Origin: Pirellulaceae bacterium
GTDB taxonomy: Bacteria > Planctomycetota > Planctomycetia > Pirellulales > Pirellulaceae
Direction: 5' to 3'
DNA length: 64,000 bases
Assembly (NCBI GenBank): GCA_023382975.1
Contig: JAHDXO010000049.1
Location: 1 to 64,000 of the forward strand
Part shown: positions 46,301 to 54,186 of the stretch, piece after piece
How the letters are laid out: each line of letters starts with the position of its first letter
How positions within the stretch are numbered: position 1 is the first letter of the stretch
Program-made: the position numbers and the translations under genes
Notes under the pieces: generated by a model
The model's input: the letters and a program-made list of their open reading frames with translations, nothing else
What the model was told of the DNA's origin: nothing
Databases searched by the model: none

Positions 46301-47827
46301 ACGAGCAGCCAAACGACCCAGATCGTGCCACGGGTCGACCTGCAGATCACCAAGTCGGATGCCCCCGACCCCGTCGTGGCCGGCGAGAATTTGACCTACA
46401 CGCTGCTGGTCACCAACAACGGACCATCGTCGGCCACCGGCGTCTCGGTCGTCGACACGCTGCCGGCGAATGTTACGTTCGTCTCGGCCACGTCGACGCA
46501 GGGCACGGCCAGCCACGCCGCGGGAACGGTGACCGTGAACGTCGGCAACTTGGCACTCAACCAAACCGAAACCATCACGATCGTCGTCACTGTCCCTCCG
46601 TCGGCACGCGGCAGCTTGTCCAATACAGCGACGGTCAGCGGGAACGAAGAAGAGACCAACAATAGCAACAATACGTCGAGCGTGTCGACGGTCATCCAAC
46701 CGGAGATCGATCTGGTGATCTTCAAGGCCGACTCGCCCGATCCGGTGATCGCCGGACAGACGTTGACGTATACGCTGTCGGTCGTCAACAACGGTCCCTC
46801 CGACGCGACCGGCGTGACGGTCACGGACCAATTGCCCAGCGGCGTCACCTTCGTCTCGACCACCGCCAGCCAAGGCACCTCGGCCAACTCGAACGGCACG
46901 ATCACCGCCAACTTGGGCAACCTTGCCAGCGGTGCTAGCGCCACGGTGACCATCGTGGTGACCGTCAATCCGTCGACCCGCGGGACCATCACCAACACGG
47001 CCAATGTCACCGGCACGGAAACCGAGACGCAGCCCCAGAACAACTCGGACTCGGAACCGACCGTGGTCCAGGCGCAGATCGACTTGGCGATCACCAAGAC
47101 CGATTCGCCCGACCCGGTCACTGCCGGCAGCCAACTGACGTACACCCTGACCGTCACGAACAACGGGCCGTCCAGCGCTACCGCGGTCAGCGTCCAGGAC
47201 GTGCTGCCTTCGCAACTCCAGTTCGTGTCGGCTACCGCCAGCCAGGGAACTGTGACTCACTCGCAGGGCACGGTCACTGCGACGCTGGGCGATCTGGCGG
47301 TCGGCGCCAGCCGGACGATCACGATCGTCACGCAGGTCGATGCCGGCTTCTCCGGCACGCTGACCAACCAAGCGACGGTGACGGGAACCGAGCCGGAGAC
47401 AACTTCGGGCAACAATACGGCTTCGCAGTCGACGGTCGTCAACCCGCTGCTGTCCAGTTTGTCGGGTTTCGTGTACGTCGATTTGAACAACAACGGTCTG
47501 AAGGATGCGGGCGAAGCTCCGATCTCCGGCGTCACCGTGCGGCTGACCGGTACTGCGCTGAACGGCTCGACGGTCCAGCGCCAGCAGGTCACCGGCAGCG
47601 ACGGATCGTACGTGTTCAGCGATTTGCCGGCGGGGGTTTATCAGATGATTCAGGAACAGCCGCAGACCTACCTGGACGGCCGCGATACGCCCGGCACGGT
47701 GCCGACGGCCAGCGTCGAGAACAACACGTTTAACGGCATCCAGTTGGAGCCCGGCGCGCAAGGGACCAATTTCCTGTTCGGCGAACGTCTGCCCGTGTTC
47801 TCCAAGCGGCTATTCCTGGGCCGGTAG
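43337..47827 (+). CDS. Surface protein with seven DUF11 repeats and SdrD-B-like domains
   Basis: A 1496-residue extracellular protein. The leader carries LLLEPLERRNLLAS, the common planctomycete surface-protein motif. SdrD-B-like domains come first (GIVFVDQTDDGLTADDVRLPG, LGDTVWFDANNNGQLDSGE). Seven tandem DUF11 repeats then lie at about residues 508-1370, each starting like VKTDDPDPVTAGDTLTYTLVV and containing TxPxGV..SxxTxQG and NTASV. A last SdrD-B unit (LSGFVYVDLNNNGLKDAGE) ends the protein. Such modules form rigid stalks; function is probably structural or adhesive. The stop TAG is part of a GTAG-headed repeat immediately downstream. Confidence 0.85.
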   Translation: MPFPLRSLTDWLSGVSRNRKVDQRRNRRRLLLEPLERRNLLASDLAAIAGIVFVDQTDDGLTADDVRLPGVTVNLFRDGGDGQFGGDDAFVGSSVTDGSGRYRFDDLGEGVYFVEQTAVPGLLQRPSETVQEVVITAADAGGTLGGSIDSFDVTAQTVEVSSLVPTSNSDSVAASEAIGGERDIFVELTAGAGDIEMKVRHLNRPILSFSADSGAVGRGIVTWDGPDNDADQLDADGLGGYDLTENGANLGIRLLQGADLPGGLVTVRVYTDAGNFSTFSQSIPQTPLGTADVETIFWFAGFTVAAGSGADFTDVGAIELEIQGVPSMDAQIDELGMIGPTVLARNFANLEPLSLGDTVWFDANNNGQLDSGELGIPGVVVTLYEDTDANGEFSPGVDVALGTDTTDASGIYGFGNLFPGDYIAQIGPANFAAGGALQGLVSSTGNDPVPDPNDGVDGDDNGYPVAGHGVVSLAITLSAGGVPDNNTDRDPNADLTLDFGFTALADLQVVKTDDPDPVTAGDTLTYTLVVTNHGPSPASGVVLTDPLPAGVTFQSVTTTQGTAGHAAGIITANLGDLGVDESATVTVVVTVDSSLTDGLQNTAQVTSDTVDPVPQNNQDSEPTDVQQRVNLSIVKRDAPDPVTAGQTLTYTLLVSNDGPSDATGVTVVDTLPQGVTFVSSTTSQGTIAHVGGTVTASLGNLAAGASATVTLTVDVSPSARGVLLNEAEVSATEEETDPDDNTDTAQTTVAAEVDLVLTKTDAPDPVVAGEQLVYTLLVRNDGPSDATGVTVTDTLPAGVQFVSADGAGTASNSGNVVTIELGDLAVGESATTTITVQVDPATRQSIVNTASVVAIENERNLQNNTDSVTTAVLAEIDLGIVKTDSPDPVAAAGTLTYTLLVTNNGPSQATGVTVTDVLPAGLTYVSGTATQGTVTATNGTVTASLGNLAPGGSATITLTTTVAGSLQGQIVNTASVSGNETDTEPDNDTSSQTTQIVPRVDLQITKSDAPDPVVAGENLTYTLLVTNNGPSSATGVSVVDTLPANVTFVSATSTQGTASHAAGTVTVNVGNLALNQTETITIVVTVPPSARGSLSNTATVSGNEEETNNSNNTSSVSTVIQPEIDLVIFKADSPDPVIAGQTLTYTLSVVNNGPSDATGVTVTDQLPSGVTFVSTTASQGTSANSNGTITANLGNLASGASATVTIVVTVNPSTRGTITNTANVTGTETETQPQNNSDSEPTVVQAQIDLAITKTDSPDPVTAGSQLTYTLTVTNNGPSSATAVSVQDVLPSQLQFVSATASQGTVTHSQGTVTATLGDLAVGASRTITIVTQVDAGFSGTLTNQATVTGTEPETTSGNNTASQSTVVNPLLSSLSGFVYVDLNNNGLKDAGEAPISGVTVRLTGTALNGSTVQRQQVTGSDGSYVFSDLPAGVYQMIQEQPQTYLDGRDTPGTVPTASVENNTFNGIQLEPGAQGTNFLFGERLPVFSKRLFLGR

Positions 47828-47888
47828 CCGAAGTCGCGAGACTCCGGACGATGGCCGGGAACTTCCGAATTCTCACGAATTCGGCTAC
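47824..47888. repeat. BIME-like palindrome pair at the DUF11 gene's stop
   Basis: GTAG (47824-47827), with TAG being the gene's stop codon, then CCGAAGTC-GCGA-GACTCCGG, a spacer, and CCGAATTC-TCAC-GAATTCGG closing with CTAC (47885-47888). The last 26 bases are the exact inverse complement of 25107-25132. It fits a head-to-head REP pair. Confidence 0.85.
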
Positions 47889-47941
47889 GGTCCAATTTGG
47901 CACGACGTTGCCCTCGGCCACGGTTGTGCTACGATGACCAC

Positions 47942-50167
47942 ATGGCAGACGAACGTACGGAGTATCAGAGCCAGCAAGAGCAGTCGCGGGCGCGGCGACT
48001 CAGTTTGCAGCGAACCGAGCCGCCGGGCCAGCCGGCGGGCTACGAGATGCAGCGGTTCCTGGGCGCTGGCGCATACGGCGAGGTTTGGGTCGCGCAGGAC
48101 CGCAACACGGGACGGCAAGTCGCGATCAAATTCTATCTGCATCGCGGGGGGCTGGACTGGACGTTGCTGTCGCGCGAGGTGGAGAAGCTGGTTTTCCTGT
48201 CGGCCGACCGCTACGTCGTGCAGTTGCTCGAAGTCGGCTGGGATGCCGACCCGCCGTACTACGTCATGGAGTATGTCGAGAACGGTTCGCTGGACGACTT
48301 GCTGCGCGACCACGGACGCTTGTCCCCCGAGGAAGCGGCGGTTTTGTTCCGGGAGATCGCGATCGGACTGACGCACGCGCACGGCAAAGGGGTTCTGCAC
48401 TGCGATTTGAAGCCGGCGAACATCCTGTTGGACCAGGACCACCGCCCGCGACTGGCCGATTTCGGCCAGTCCCGTTTGTCCCACGAACAGACGCCGGCAC
48501 TGGGCACGCTGTTCTACATGGCGCCGGAGCAAGCGGACTTGCGGGCCGTCCCGGACGCGCGCTGGGACGTGTACGCCCTGGGCGCGATGCTGTTCTGCAT
48601 GCTGACCGGTTCGCCGCCGCACCGCGAGAACGCGCGCATCCAAAGGATCGATGCAGCCCCGAATCTGCCGGCGCGGTTGGAGAGTTATCGCCGCGAAATC
48701 TGCGAAGGCCCCGTCCCGGACCAGCATCGCCAGATTCCCGGCGTGGACGGCATGCTAGCAGACATCGTCGACCGTTGCTTGGCGATCGACCCCGAGACCC
48801 GCTACCCCAACGTCCAAGCCGTGTTGGACGCGCTGCAAACGAGGCAAGAAGCCCGGATGCGTCGCCCGCTGATGCTGCTGGGACTGGTCGCCCCCGCCGT
48901 GCTGCTGCTGATCATGATCGCGGTCTACTTCCGCGCCTTTGGCCGTGCGGTCGATCAAGCAGAGCGGATGGTCACTCGCCAAACCTACCGCAGCAACCAA
49001 TTCGCCGCCAAGTTCCTGGCAAAGAGCTTCGAAGCCGAATTGGCGAGCAATTTCGAGTTCGTGGAGCGCGAATCGCGGCAGCCACAACTGCGCGAAGCGT
49101 TGGCGATTGCGTCGCAGAGTTTGCTGCTGGCCAAACTGGACGATCCGCACGTGGACCCCGAGCAACTGACCACCCTGCGCGAACAATTCCTGGCCGACCC
49201 CGCGCGAGGTCCGTTGACGGACTATCTTCAGAACCAGTTGGACCGATTGAATGCCGATGCGGGCGTCGCCGACGCCCAATTCGCCAGCCTGTTCGTCGTC
49301 AGCCGCCGAGGCACGATGATCGCCGATGCCTACCCCGATCGAATCGCCACTCGCTCCGTCGGCCGAAACTTCAGTTGGCGCACCTACTTCCACGGCGGAC
49401 CCGAGGATCTCACCTGGGTGCGGTCCGAGGAACTTCCCGCGGTGATCGAAACGACGCATCTGTCCGCCGTGTTCAAGAGTCGCACGACGGAGCGCTGGAA
49501 AATCGCCATCACGACGCCGATCCTCGACCCGGCCCAGCCTGACCAACCCGTGCTGGGTGTGCTGGCACTGACCATCGACGTCGGCGATTTCGCCGTCTTC
49601 CGCAGCCAGGACGAAGCCACCGATTATTTCGCGATCCTGGTCGACAACCGTCCGGGGGAACGGCGGGGGACGATTCTGCAGCATCCGCTGTACCGCAAGC
49701 AGCCACCCGCACGAGACTTCCTGGTATCCGAACGACAGTTGGCCGGCATTCAGCGCGAACCGTTCTATCCGTACCAGGATCCCTTGGCAGATGCCCCGGG
49801 AGGCGAACTCTACGCGGGTCGCTGGATTGCGGCGGCCGAGTCCGTGGACCTGCCAAAGCGCGGTAGTCCGGCGCGCGGCAACGGCCGGACCGATCTGCTG
49901 GTTCTGGTTCAAGTTCATGCGGACGTCGCCACGGCCCCGGTCGTCCAATTGGGACGGCGGCTGACTTTCGAGGGATTGGTCGCGCTAGCACTGATCGTGT
50001 CCGCGGTCGCGGCGCTGTGGATCATCGTGATCCGCATTCCGTGGCATCCCGGTCAGCGCCGTTCGGAAGGTGTGATCTTGCCGTCGGGGTCGAGTTCCTG
50101 GCAGGACGTGGCAACCCTGTCCGCAACCCGGCGGATCCAGCACGATGCGATCAAACCGCCCGAATAG
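47942..50167 (+). CDS. Receptor-like Ser/Thr kinase with extracytoplasmic sensor region
   Basis: A 741-residue protein from ATG 47942. Residues about 34-285 form the kinase: Gly loop LGAGAYGEVWV, K63 in VAIKF, DFG at 173-175, and the catalytic loop H153CD155LKPANIL, where Cys replaces the usual Arg of HRD. A membrane helix at about 295-318 leads to an extracytoplasmic sensor of about 350 residues that looks like a double Cache domain (SVGRNFSWRTYFHGG, PILDPAQPDQPVLGVLALTIDVGDF). A second helix sits near residue 680-705, with a short cytoplasmic tail. The Cache region would sense small molecules; the ligand is unknown. Confidence 0.85.
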   Translation: MADERTEYQSQQEQSRARRLSLQRTEPPGQPAGYEMQRFLGAGAYGEVWVAQDRNTGRQVAIKFYLHRGGLDWTLLSREVEKLVFLSADRYVVQLLEVGWDADPPYYVMEYVENGSLDDLLRDHGRLSPEEAAVLFREIAIGLTHAHGKGVLHCDLKPANILLDQDHRPRLADFGQSRLSHEQTPALGTLFYMAPEQADLRAVPDARWDVYALGAMLFCMLTGSPPHRENARIQRIDAAPNLPARLESYRREICEGPVPDQHRQIPGVDGMLADIVDRCLAIDPETRYPNVQAVLDALQTRQEARMRRPLMLLGLVAPAVLLLIMIAVYFRAFGRAVDQAERMVTRQTYRSNQFAAKFLAKSFEAELASNFEFVERESRQPQLREALAIASQSLLLAKLDDPHVDPEQLTTLREQFLADPARGPLTDYLQNQLDRLNADAGVADAQFASLFVVSRRGTMIADAYPDRIATRSVGRNFSWRTYFHGGPEDLTWVRSEELPAVIETTHLSAVFKSRTTERWKIAITTPILDPAQPDQPVLGVLALTIDVGDFAVFRSQDEATDYFAILVDNRPGERRGTILQHPLYRKQPPARDFLVSERQLAGIQREPFYPYQDPLADAPGGELYAGRWIAAAESVDLPKRGSPARGNGRTDLLVLVQVHADVATAPVVQLGRRLTFEGLVALALIVSAVAALWIIVIRIPWHPGQRRSEGVILPSGSSSWQDVATLSATRRIQHDAIKPPE

Positions 50168-50529
50168 GCAGCCGTTGGAGTTCACGCTGGGGTCGGGAGT
50201 CGTTTTCGGGCAACAATCACCCACAGGGAAGACCCTTTGCTCGAAAACGACTCCCGACCCCTTCCGCAGAACCCCAGGCAGCATCCCCGCCTCGCAGGCT
50301 GGCAGCCTGTGCTTCGAGCGCGGCCAGGCCGGATAGTTTGCGCCATTTCACACAATTGACAGCTTGCCGATAGCTGGCATCCGATCCCGGTCCACACGGC
50401 CAAAAAACCTGAGTGTTGTTGCAGCCGTTTCGGTGCCGATATGTTCCATAGCTGGCCAGGGTTTCTTTCGCGCTGGCCGAGGGCTGCCATCGACCCAGAC
50501 CGACCGGCAGATCACGGAGGATCTCGAAG
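50168..50529. other. Intergenic region with two dispersed palindromes
   Basis: A paired repeat has arms GGGGTCGGGAGTCGTTTTCG (50189-50208) and its inverse complement at 50242-50261, related to 36608-36684. A CGCAGGCTGGCAGCCTGTG palindrome (50293-50311) matches the 18951 class without the GTAG head. Bases 50312-50529 hold no further feature. Confidence 0.75.
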
Positions 50530-50820
50530 GTGTCCACGGAAATCAACGTCCTGGCGTTAGTCAAGGGCAACGAGCGTTACATCTTTCTGTTCGACGACGA
50601 CAACCGGGTGGAGACGTTGCGCCAAATCGGGCGGTACGCGGCCAATCCCGAGTTGAGTTTCACTTGGTACGACGCGGCGGTGATGAGCCAGAAGATCCGC
50701 CAAGCGGCGGCGGAACAGAAGAAGACGGCGCGCAGCAGTTTCGACCTGTCGAACCGATTCCAGTTGCCTTTGCCCACCGACAGCCATTTCGATCAGTTCG
50801 ACGATCGGGAAGCCGCTTGA
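50530..50820 (+). CDS. Small protein linked to XerC/D
   Basis: A 96-residue protein starting at GTG 50530, with GGAG about 10 bases upstream. It begins STEINVLALVKGNERYIFLFDDDNRVETLRQIGRYAANPELSFTWYDAAVMSQKIR, with no family known to me. It ends one base before the recombinase start (TGACATG), so the two are likely translated together. Similar small proteins next to xerC-like genes occur in planctomycetes. It is soluble, slightly acidic at its C-terminus, and of unknown role. Confidence 0.7.
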   Translation: MSTEINVLALVKGNERYIFLFDDDNRVETLRQIGRYAANPELSFTWYDAAVMSQKIRQAAAEQKKTARSSFDLSNRFQLPLPTDSHFDQFDDREAA

Positions 50821-50821
50821 C

Positions 50822-51721
50822 ATGCAGGCCGCCATCTCGCGTTTCTTGCGATACTTGCTGGTCGAGCGGAATTCGTCGCCGCTGACCGTCAAGTCGTACC
50901 GCGAGGACTTGACATCGTTGGACGAGTTCCTGACCGAGAGCTACGGTCACCCGCCGGAACCGGCTGAGATCACCGCGCTGGATCTGCGCGGCTACGTCGC
51001 GGCGCTGCACGAGGCGGGATACGCCAAGACATCCGTCGCGCGGCGCCTGGCTTCGCTGCGCAGCTTCTTCCGCTTTGCCCAGCGCGAGGGCTATGCCGAT
51101 TCGAATCCAGCCAAGCCGCTGCGCAATCCGCGTCCGGACCGGAACCTGCCGCACTTCCTGACGACCGACGAGATCGGCAAACTGCTGGACAGCCCGCCAG
51201 GCGACAGTCCCGCGGGCCTGCGCGACCGCGCGATGCTGGAAACCATGTATTCCGCCGGACTCCGCGTGAGCGAATTGGTGGGCATCAACGACGGCGATCT
51301 GGATCCCGAGGGCGGATTGGTGCGGATACGTGGCAAGGGCCGCCGCGAGCGGCTGGCGCCGTTGGGATCGTACGCCTTGCAGGCCATCGATCGTTGGCAG
51401 AGTTGCCGAACCCTCTCGCCGCGCGAACCCAAGGGCCCCGAGGCTCCGCTGTTCGTCAACAAATTCGGCCGCCGGTTGACGACGCGCAGCGTGGGCCGCA
51501 TGCTGGAAAAGTACTTGAAGATCACCGGGCTGGATCTGCGGACATCGCCCCACACGCTACGGCACAGCTTCGCGACCCATCTGCTGGACCGCGGCGCCGA
51601 CATCCGCAGCGTTCAGGAATTGCTGGGGCACAAGAGCTTGGTCACCACACAGATCTACACGCACGTTAGCACGACCGGTCTGCGCGAAGTCTACGAGCGC
51701 GCCCACCCGAGGGCCAACTGA
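50822..51721 (+). CDS. Tyrosine recombinase XerC/XerD
   Basis: A 299-residue site-specific recombinase of the Xer type and length. The N-terminal SAM-like domain (FLRYLLVERNSSPLTVKSYRED) is followed by the catalytic domain: Arg in MYSAGLRVSELVGI, Lys in RIRGKGRRERLAPL, HTLRHSFATHLLDRGADIRSVQELLGHKSL (His-Arg-His cluster) and Tyr in TTQIYTHVS. Xer proteins resolve chromosome dimers at dif; no dif site was identified in the window. XerC versus XerD cannot be told apart here. It begins one base after the preceding small gene. Confidence 0.93.
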   Translation: MQAAISRFLRYLLVERNSSPLTVKSYREDLTSLDEFLTESYGHPPEPAEITALDLRGYVAALHEAGYAKTSVARRLASLRSFFRFAQREGYADSNPAKPLRNPRPDRNLPHFLTTDEIGKLLDSPPGDSPAGLRDRAMLETMYSAGLRVSELVGINDGDLDPEGGLVRIRGKGRRERLAPLGSYALQAIDRWQSCRTLSPREPKGPEAPLFVNKFGRRLTTRSVGRMLEKYLKITGLDLRTSPHTLRHSFATHLLDRGADIRSVQELLGHKSLVTTQIYTHVSTTGLREVYERAHPRAN

Positions 51722-51836
51722 CCGCTCGCTGCCGAGTCGCGCTCGGCGGCGCGCACCTCGAGTGGCACGCGTCCGCCGGTTCGAATTGCGACCCACTTGC
51801 TCAAGTCGGGTTCCGCGGCGCGCGACTCGCCTCTTG

Positions 51837-52469
51837 TCAGGCCAGACCGCGCCGGACTGCCCACACGGCCGCCTCGGTTCGATCGGCGGCATCCAACTTG
51901 CGCAGGATGTTCTGGACGTGTTCTTTGACCGTCTCGATGCTGACGTTCAACGACCGACCGATCTCGCGGTTGCTCAAACCGTACGCCAAGTGACGCAGCA
52001 CCTGATACTCGCGCTTCGTTAAGGGCACATCGTCGGCCACGGGATCCTTCCGCTTGGCCAACAACTCCTTAATCTTGTTCAGTCGGCCTTCGACGGGAGG
52101 CGCTTCCCCCCGAGCAGCCCGCTGAATCGCCGCCACGAACTCCTCCGCCGGAACGTCCTTCTGGACGAAACCATCGGCGCCCAAGGCGACCGAACGGGCG
52201 ATGTACGTCGGATTGTCGTGCGCCGACATCATCACCACGCGGGTCTGAGGCGACTCGTCCCGCAACCGCTCCAGCGCGTCCAGGCCATCCAGTTCGGGCA
52301 TCATCACGTCCATTAACAGGACGTTCGGCCGGTGCGCAAGCGACATCTCGATGGCTTCGAGTCCGTTGGCCGCTTCGGCCACGATCTCGATGTCTTCGTC
52401 GCTCAACATGCTTTCGATCCCTTTGCGAATGATCGCTTGATCGTCCGCAACAATCAACTTAATTCCCAC
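51837..52469 (-). CDS. LuxR-type response regulator
   Basis: A 210-residue NarL/FixJ-like regulator. GTG 52469 is chosen because AGGAG is 7 bases upstream and the receiver begins there. The receiver has acidic D9, D10, phosphoacceptor D54 in LLMDVMMPELDG and Lys in FVQKD. The C-terminal LuxR helix-turn-helix (about 145-205: PLTKREYQVLRHLAYGLSNREIGRSLNVSIETVKEHVQNIL) binds DNA. It is divergent from a sigma-54 activator; no histidine kinase is adjacent. Confidence 0.93.
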   Translation of the reverse strand: MGIKLIVADDQAIIRKGIESMLSDEDIEIVAEAANGLEAIEMSLAHRPNVLLMDVMMPELDGLDALERLRDESPQTRVVMMSAHDNPTYIARSVALGADGFVQKDVPAEEFVAAIQRAARGEAPPVEGRLNKIKELLAKRKDPVADDVPLTKREYQVLRHLAYGLSNREIGRSLNVSIETVKEHVQNILRKLDAADRTEAAVWAVRRGLA

Positions 52470-52788
52470 AAGTCCGCTCCTATCAAGCGAAACAACCGGA
52501 CCCAAAAAACCAAACCGATAGAACCACATCATAACGGGTTTTGCGAGAAAAACACAGTCAGCAGCGGAAATTTTCTCCGCAGACATCCGCCCTTCTTGCC
52601 GCGTCCAAACCAATCGATGGCACCGATTGTGACGGAAAGAACGAGATTGCGGCCCGCGGTTGCTCGCCGTGGGGGGAACGGTTCCGTCGTCCTCGCGTGC
52701 CCGAAATCACTCCTTTTGTTGACTCGATGCAACCTGTGACCTAGATAGATGGTGACAACTTGAATCGACAGCACCTGGTGAGGCGAAA
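52470..52788. other. Divergent intergenic region between two response regulators
   Basis: Promoters of both response regulators should lie in these 319 bases. No convincing operator, sigma-54 promoter (GG-N10-GC) or binding repeat was identified by eye. Confidence 0.4.
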
Positions 52789-54186
52789 ATGAAACAAGGT
52801 TCCCTGCTTCTGGTCGATGACGACCGTCTTGTTCTGGATTCGATGGCCGATTGGCTCCGCGAAAAAGGCTATCGAGTCGCCGAGGCCTGCTCGGCAGACG
52901 AGGCGATCCAACGCATCGATCAGACCGTCTTTGACGTCGTCCTGACCGATATCCGGCTCCAGCAGGGGGATGGTTTTGACGTGCTGGACCATTGCCAGCA
53001 GATCTGCCCCCAAACCACGGTCATCCTGATCACCGGATACGCCACGACGGACACGGCGGTCGATGCCATCCGCGCAGGGGCCTTCGACGTGCTGACCAAG
53101 CCGCTGATCGACGAAGAACTCGACCTGGCGATCAACCGGGCGCTGACGCAGCGGAAAGTGATCGAAGAAAACGCCAAGCTCAAGGCCCAACTCGATCTCC
53201 GCTTCGGGATGGAGAATATCGTCGGCCATGACCACCGGATGCTGCGGATCTTCGACATGATCGACAGCATCGCCGACACCAAGGCTACGGTGCTGATCAC
53301 GGGCGAAAGTGGAACCGGCAAATCGCTCGTGGCCCGCGCCATCCATCGCCGCAGCGGGCGGCGCGACAAGCCGTTCGTCGAGATCGCCTGTGGAACGTTG
53401 CCCGAAACGCTGCTCGAGAGCGAGCTGTTCGGGCATGTCGCGGGGGCCTTTACGGGGGCTTCCAACGACAAGCTCGGCAAGTTCATGCAGGCCAACGGGG
53501 GCACCATTTTCCTGGACGAGATCGGCACATCTTCGCCGAACATGCAGGTCAAGCTGCTGCGACTGCTGCAGGAGTTCGAGTTCGAGCAGGTCGGCGGAAC
53601 CAAGACCTATCACGTCGACACGCGAGTGATCCTGGCGACCAACGACGACCTGACCCGCGCCGTCGCCGCGGGCCGCTTTCGCCAAGACCTGTACTATCGC
53701 GTCAACGTGATCAACATCGAATTGCCGCCGCTGCGGCAGCGGATTGCCGACATTCCGCTGCTGGCCGAGCACTTCCTGGCCCGCATCTGCCGAGAGACCG
53801 GCAAGACGGTCGACGGCTTCACGGAGGACGCGATGTCCCTGATGCAGGGTTATCATTGGCCCGGCAACGTGCGCGAACTGCAGAATGTGGTGGAACGCGC
53901 GGTGTTGTTGGGGAAACACCGCGTTGTGACGATCGACGACCTGCCGCGCGACATGAACGCCGCGGTTCCCGTTGCGGCTCGGCCCGCCCAGGGAAAGACG
54001 CTCAAACAGGCGCTCGAAGGCCCCGAGCGTCAGATCATCCTGGAAACCCTCCAGCACCACAACTGGAACCGCAATGCGACCGCGGAACAACTGGGCATCA
54101 ACCGCACGACCCTCTATAAGAAGATGAAGCGGCTGGGACTCGAAGACGGCAACTTCGTCCCGTCGGCTTACGCGGGTTACTGCTGA
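52789..54186 (+). CDS. Sigma-54-dependent response regulator (NtrC/AtoC family)
   Basis: A 465-residue three-domain activator. The receiver (about 1-120) has D54 in VVLTDIRLQQG. The AAA+ domain has Walker A GESGTGKS at 172-179, the sigma-54 contact loop GAFTGA, Walker B in GGTIFLDEIG and the arginine-finger region RFRQDLYYRVNVINIELPPLRQR. A Fis-type HTH ends it (HNWNRNATAEQLGINRTTLYKKMKRLGL). It would activate sigma-54 promoters when phosphorylated. Target and kinase are not in the window. Its 3' end overlaps the convergent LRR lipoprotein gene by 10 bases. Confidence 0.96.
   Translation: MKQGSLLLVDDDRLVLDSMADWLREKGYRVAEACSADEAIQRIDQTVFDVVLTDIRLQQGDGFDVLDHCQQICPQTTVILITGYATTDTAVDAIRAGAFDVLTKPLIDEELDLAINRALTQRKVIEENAKLKAQLDLRFGMENIVGHDHRMLRIFDMIDSIADTKATVLITGESGTGKSLVARAIHRRSGRRDKPFVEIACGTLPETLLESELFGHVAGAFTGASNDKLGKFMQANGGTIFLDEIGTSSPNMQVKLLRLLQEFEFEQVGGTKTYHVDTRVILATNDDLTRAVAAGRFRQDLYYRVNVINIELPPLRQRIADIPLLAEHFLARICRETGKTVDGFTEDAMSLMQGYHWPGNVRELQNVVERAVLLGKHRVVTIDDLPRDMNAAVPVAARPAQGKTLKQALEGPERQIILETLQHHNWNRNATAEQLGINRTTLYKKMKRLGLEDGNFVPSAYAGYC

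Noticed and set aside
52470..52788. Possible sigma-54 promoter between the two regulators
   Set aside because: No GG-N10-GC site with proper spacing could be picked with confidence by eye.
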